Below are positions 16,053-18,014 of a stretch of 18,014 bases of DNA, piece by piece (position 1 is the first letter of the stretch; the number at the start of each line of letters is the position of its first letter). Location of the stretch: assembly GCA_002372235.1 (NCBI GenBank), contig DFJI01000018.1, forward strand, positions 1 through 18,014, read 5' to 3'. The position numbers were made by a program, and so were the translations under genes. This DNA comes from Prevotella sp. UBA3675. GTDB taxonomy: Bacteria > Bacteroidota > Bacteroidia > Bacteroidales > Bacteroidaceae. Below the pieces are notes generated by a model. The model was given only the letters and a program-made list of their open reading frames with translations. It did not search any database and had not been told where the DNA came from.

Positions 16053-18014
16053 ATGAATATCAGATTCTTGAAGCAAACAACAAAAGCTCGGCTCCTCAAG
16101 ATATTTACAATCTTAGCCCCCCTTACCTTGGGAGGGGCTGGGGGTGGGTTCCTCACCTCCTGTTCCGACATCTTCGAGACCAACTCCGACCGTCAGATCT
16201 TCGACCCCGCACTCGACGAGAAGACCGACTCCATGTTCTACACGCTCGGCATACTCAAGGGACTGCAGCAGCTGGGCGACCAGTATGTGCTCACGGGAGA
16301 GATGCGCGGCGACCTCGTGGCCACCAACAGCTACACCGAGACCGACCTGCGCCGGCTGGCCGACTTCACCGCCGATGCCTCCTGCAAGTATGACTCGGCC
16401 TACCTGTACTATCGCGTGATTAACAACTGCAACTACTACATTGCCCACCGCGACACCAACCTGATTACGGGCCACCGCAAAGTGGCCATCCCCGAATATG
16501 CCGAGGCGCTGGCCGTGCGCGCATGGGCCTACATGCAGCTGGCCAAGAACTACGGTCGGGTGCCTTTCTTCACCGAGCCGCTCACCAGCATTGGCGATGC
16601 CGACACCAACTTCCCCGAGAAGGACCTGCAGGGCATCTGCGACGCACTGGCACCGCAGATGGCGCAGTACAGCGGCACACCCGTACCTGCCTACGGCAAC
16701 ATCTCAGCTGGCGTGCTCAACAGCAGCAGCAGCGACAACCCCGTGGAGAAGAGCGTGGAGTCGAGCAAGGCCATGCTCCCCATCGACCTCGTGCTGGGCG
16801 ACCTCTATCTGGAGACCCACCAGTATGAGCAGGCTGCCAAGTACTACTTCACTTACATCAGGAACAGACAGCTCAACGCGCGTCTGGCTTACATAGCACC
16901 TTTTACCTGGTATCCACAAACCAGCACGAACAGACTGCCCAACGATGTCACGGTGCAAGACAATTCTACTGCATTCTCATGGGCAACAATCTTCAACGTC
17001 AACTCGCCTAACGACATCGTGACCTACATTCCGCTGGCTGCCAACCAGCTGCGCGGCATCACCACCAGCCTGCCACGCTACTTCGGCTACGACTTCTACA
17101 GCACCACGGGCGGCTTGTCGAACTCATCGTCGCGCTACCTGCTGGAGCGGCAGATTGATGCCTCGCAGAGCTACCTGACCCTGTCGAACGCGCAGGAGTG
17201 GTACTACATGCCTGCTGGCAACACGGGCGCTACAGGAACCATTGCCAAGATGCTCAACATCGGCGACATGCGCCGCTACGTGTGCCTCCAATCGGCCAAC
17301 AAGGGCGACTCGCTCTACAACGTGATGACCAAGTTCACCAGCGCCAACATCCCCATCTACCGCACGGCCACCGTCTATCTGCGACTGGCCGAAGCCTTCA
17401 ACCGCATGGGCTATCCCGATGCTGCCTTCGCCATCCTGAAGGACGGCATCAACCAGCAGCTGCTCAACTTCGCACAGCCCGGCGGATGGGCCGCCATGAA
17501 GACGGATGACAACGGCACGCCCGACGACACGTCAGACGATATGCTGGTGCCCGGCGACAGCACCCGGTACCTGCGCCCGGAGACCATCTCGCTGCTGCAG
17601 AACGCATTCCCCTTCCTGAACGCCGACTACATGGACAACTACGTCTCGAACCGTGGCATACACGCTCGCGGCGCCAACTACACCAACGGTGCCTTCTCAC
17701 CCTACCAGATGAAGACCGTGGTGAGCAACAAGATTGCCGAGCTGCAGACGGTCTATGGCATCGTGCCCACCGGAACGCTCAACGACACTATCAATGCCGT
17801 GGAAGACCTCATCTGTGACGAGATGGCACTGGAGCTGGCCTTCGAGGGCTCGCGCTTCGGCGACCTCACGCGCATGGCCAAGCACAAGAACCAGGCCGGG
17901 CTCTACGGTGCCGACTTCGGCACGCGCTGGCTGGCCAAGAAGCTGGCCTACAAGGCTGCCGGACTGGAAGAGCGACTGAAGAACGAGCAGAACTGGTATC
18001 TGCCCTTCAAATAG
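16053..18014 (+). CDS. SusD/RagB-family surface lipoprotein B
   Basis: This 653-residue protein is complete, with its TAG stop at the last three bases of the window. The signal peptide MNIRFLKQTTKARLLK shares its N-region with the second middle FAS1 protein. It ends FLTSC with Cys at 37 and contains APLTLGGAGGG encoded by a near-perfect repeat copy. The mature N-terminus is CSDIFETNSD. Helical repeat segments include EALAVRAWAYMQLAKNYG, a SusD-type helix, and DLVLGDLYLETHQYEQAAKYY. The C-terminal signatures are RTATVYLRLAEAFNR (437-451) and DEMALELAFEGSRFGDLTR (589-607), a diverged version of the family's ER-x-x-EL-x-FEG-x-RWFDL-x-R motif: Trp is lost and Gly replaces Phe. It lies 118 nt after SusC B and should be its ligand-binding lid. 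Family assignment is strong, and ligand unknown. Confidence 0.93.
   Translation: MNIRFLKQTTKARLLKIFTILAPLTLGGAGGGFLTSCSDIFETNSDRQIFDPALDEKTDSMFYTLGILKGLQQLGDQYVLTGEMRGDLVATNSYTETDLRRLADFTADASCKYDSAYLYYRVINNCNYYIAHRDTNLITGHRKVAIPEYAEALAVRAWAYMQLAKNYGRVPFFTEPLTSIGDADTNFPEKDLQGICDALAPQMAQYSGTPVPAYGNISAGVLNSSSSDNPVEKSVESSKAMLPIDLVLGDLYLETHQYEQAAKYYFTYIRNRQLNARLAYIAPFTWYPQTSTNRLPNDVTVQDNSTAFSWATIFNVNSPNDIVTYIPLAANQLRGITTSLPRYFGYDFYSTTGGLSNSSSRYLLERQIDASQSYLTLSNAQEWYYMPAGNTGATGTIAKMLNIGDMRRYVCLQSANKGDSLYNVMTKFTSANIPIYRTATVYLRLAEAFNRMGYPDAAFAILKDGINQQLLNFAQPGGWAAMKTDDNGTPDDTSDDMLVPGDSTRYLRPETISLLQNAFPFLNADYMDNYVSNRGIHARGANYTNGAFSPYQMKTVVSNKIAELQTVYGIVPTGTLNDTINAVEDLICDEMALELAFEGSRFGDLTRMAKHKNQAGLYGADFGTRWLAKKLAYKAAGLEERLKNEQNWYLPFK
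16117..16148 (+). repeat. Coding copy of the palindromic repeat in the SusD B signal peptide
   Basis: CCCCCCTTACCTTGGG, then AGGGGCTGGGGGTGGG, encodes PLTLGGAGGG (residues 23-32). Bases 16130-16149 are identical over 20 nt to the reverse complement of 6469-6488, an intergenic copy nearly 10 kb away. The segment 16130-16148 also fits a G-quadruplex pattern on the mRNA-sense strand. Confidence 0.88.

Overview
The window looks like one long stretch of a Bacteroidota chromosome, most likely from the Prevotellaceae. The reasons are SusC/SusD outer-membrane pairs, lipoproteins with a Cys near residue 28-37, A-rich leaders without Shine-Dalgarno motifs, GC-rich codon third positions, and C/G-rich palindromic intergenic repeats of a type I associate with Prevotella. 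No database search was run, so genus and substrate are inferences.

All seven genes are on the + strand with no gene between them: a four-repeat fasciclin (FAS1) lipoprotein (64-3009), SusC-like TonB-dependent transporter A (3051-6431), SusD-like lipoprotein A (6533-8341), a FAS1 lipoprotein with a beta-rich C-terminal domain (8469-10556), a second such FAS1 lipoprotein (about 10781-12601), SusC-like transporter B (12635-15934) and SusD-like lipoprotein B (16053-18014, whose stop codon is the last three bases of the window). Gaps are short (41 and 33 nt) where a FAS1 gene precedes a susC-like gene and longer (about 100-225 nt) elsewhere. The natural reading is two FAS1-SusC-SusD triplets with one more FAS1 gene between them. 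No glycoside hydrolase, peptidase, regulator or RNA gene is present. Functionally this looks like a nutrient-capture locus: SusC forms the TonB-driven outer-membrane channel, SusD the lid that binds ligand, and the FAS1 lipoproteins may serve as surface binding or adhesion partners, the place SusE/F-type proteins hold in classical polysaccharide utilisation loci.

The most unusual structure is a repeat-and-signal-peptide cassette. Four lipoprotein genes (both susD-like genes and the two middle FAS1 genes) are each preceded by a 33-nt C/G-rich palindromic repeat. Within each of these genes, the codons for the hydrophobic part of the lipoprotein signal peptide (GG-x-G-[SG]-G just before L-x-T-S-C or a close variant) look like the reverse complement of the same repeat. 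The two copies face each other across the start codon. The match is strong at the second FAS1 gene of the middle pair and at SusD B (18 of 19 positions pair there), moderate at SusD A and weak at the first middle FAS1 gene. The signal-peptide DNA is shared between FAS1 and SusD proteins whose mature parts are unrelated, and the similarity ends just after the lipidated Cys. The transporter genes and the first FAS1 gene lack it. This could be a repeat captured as coding sequence, a shuffled export leader, an RNA structure controlling translation start, or several of these together.
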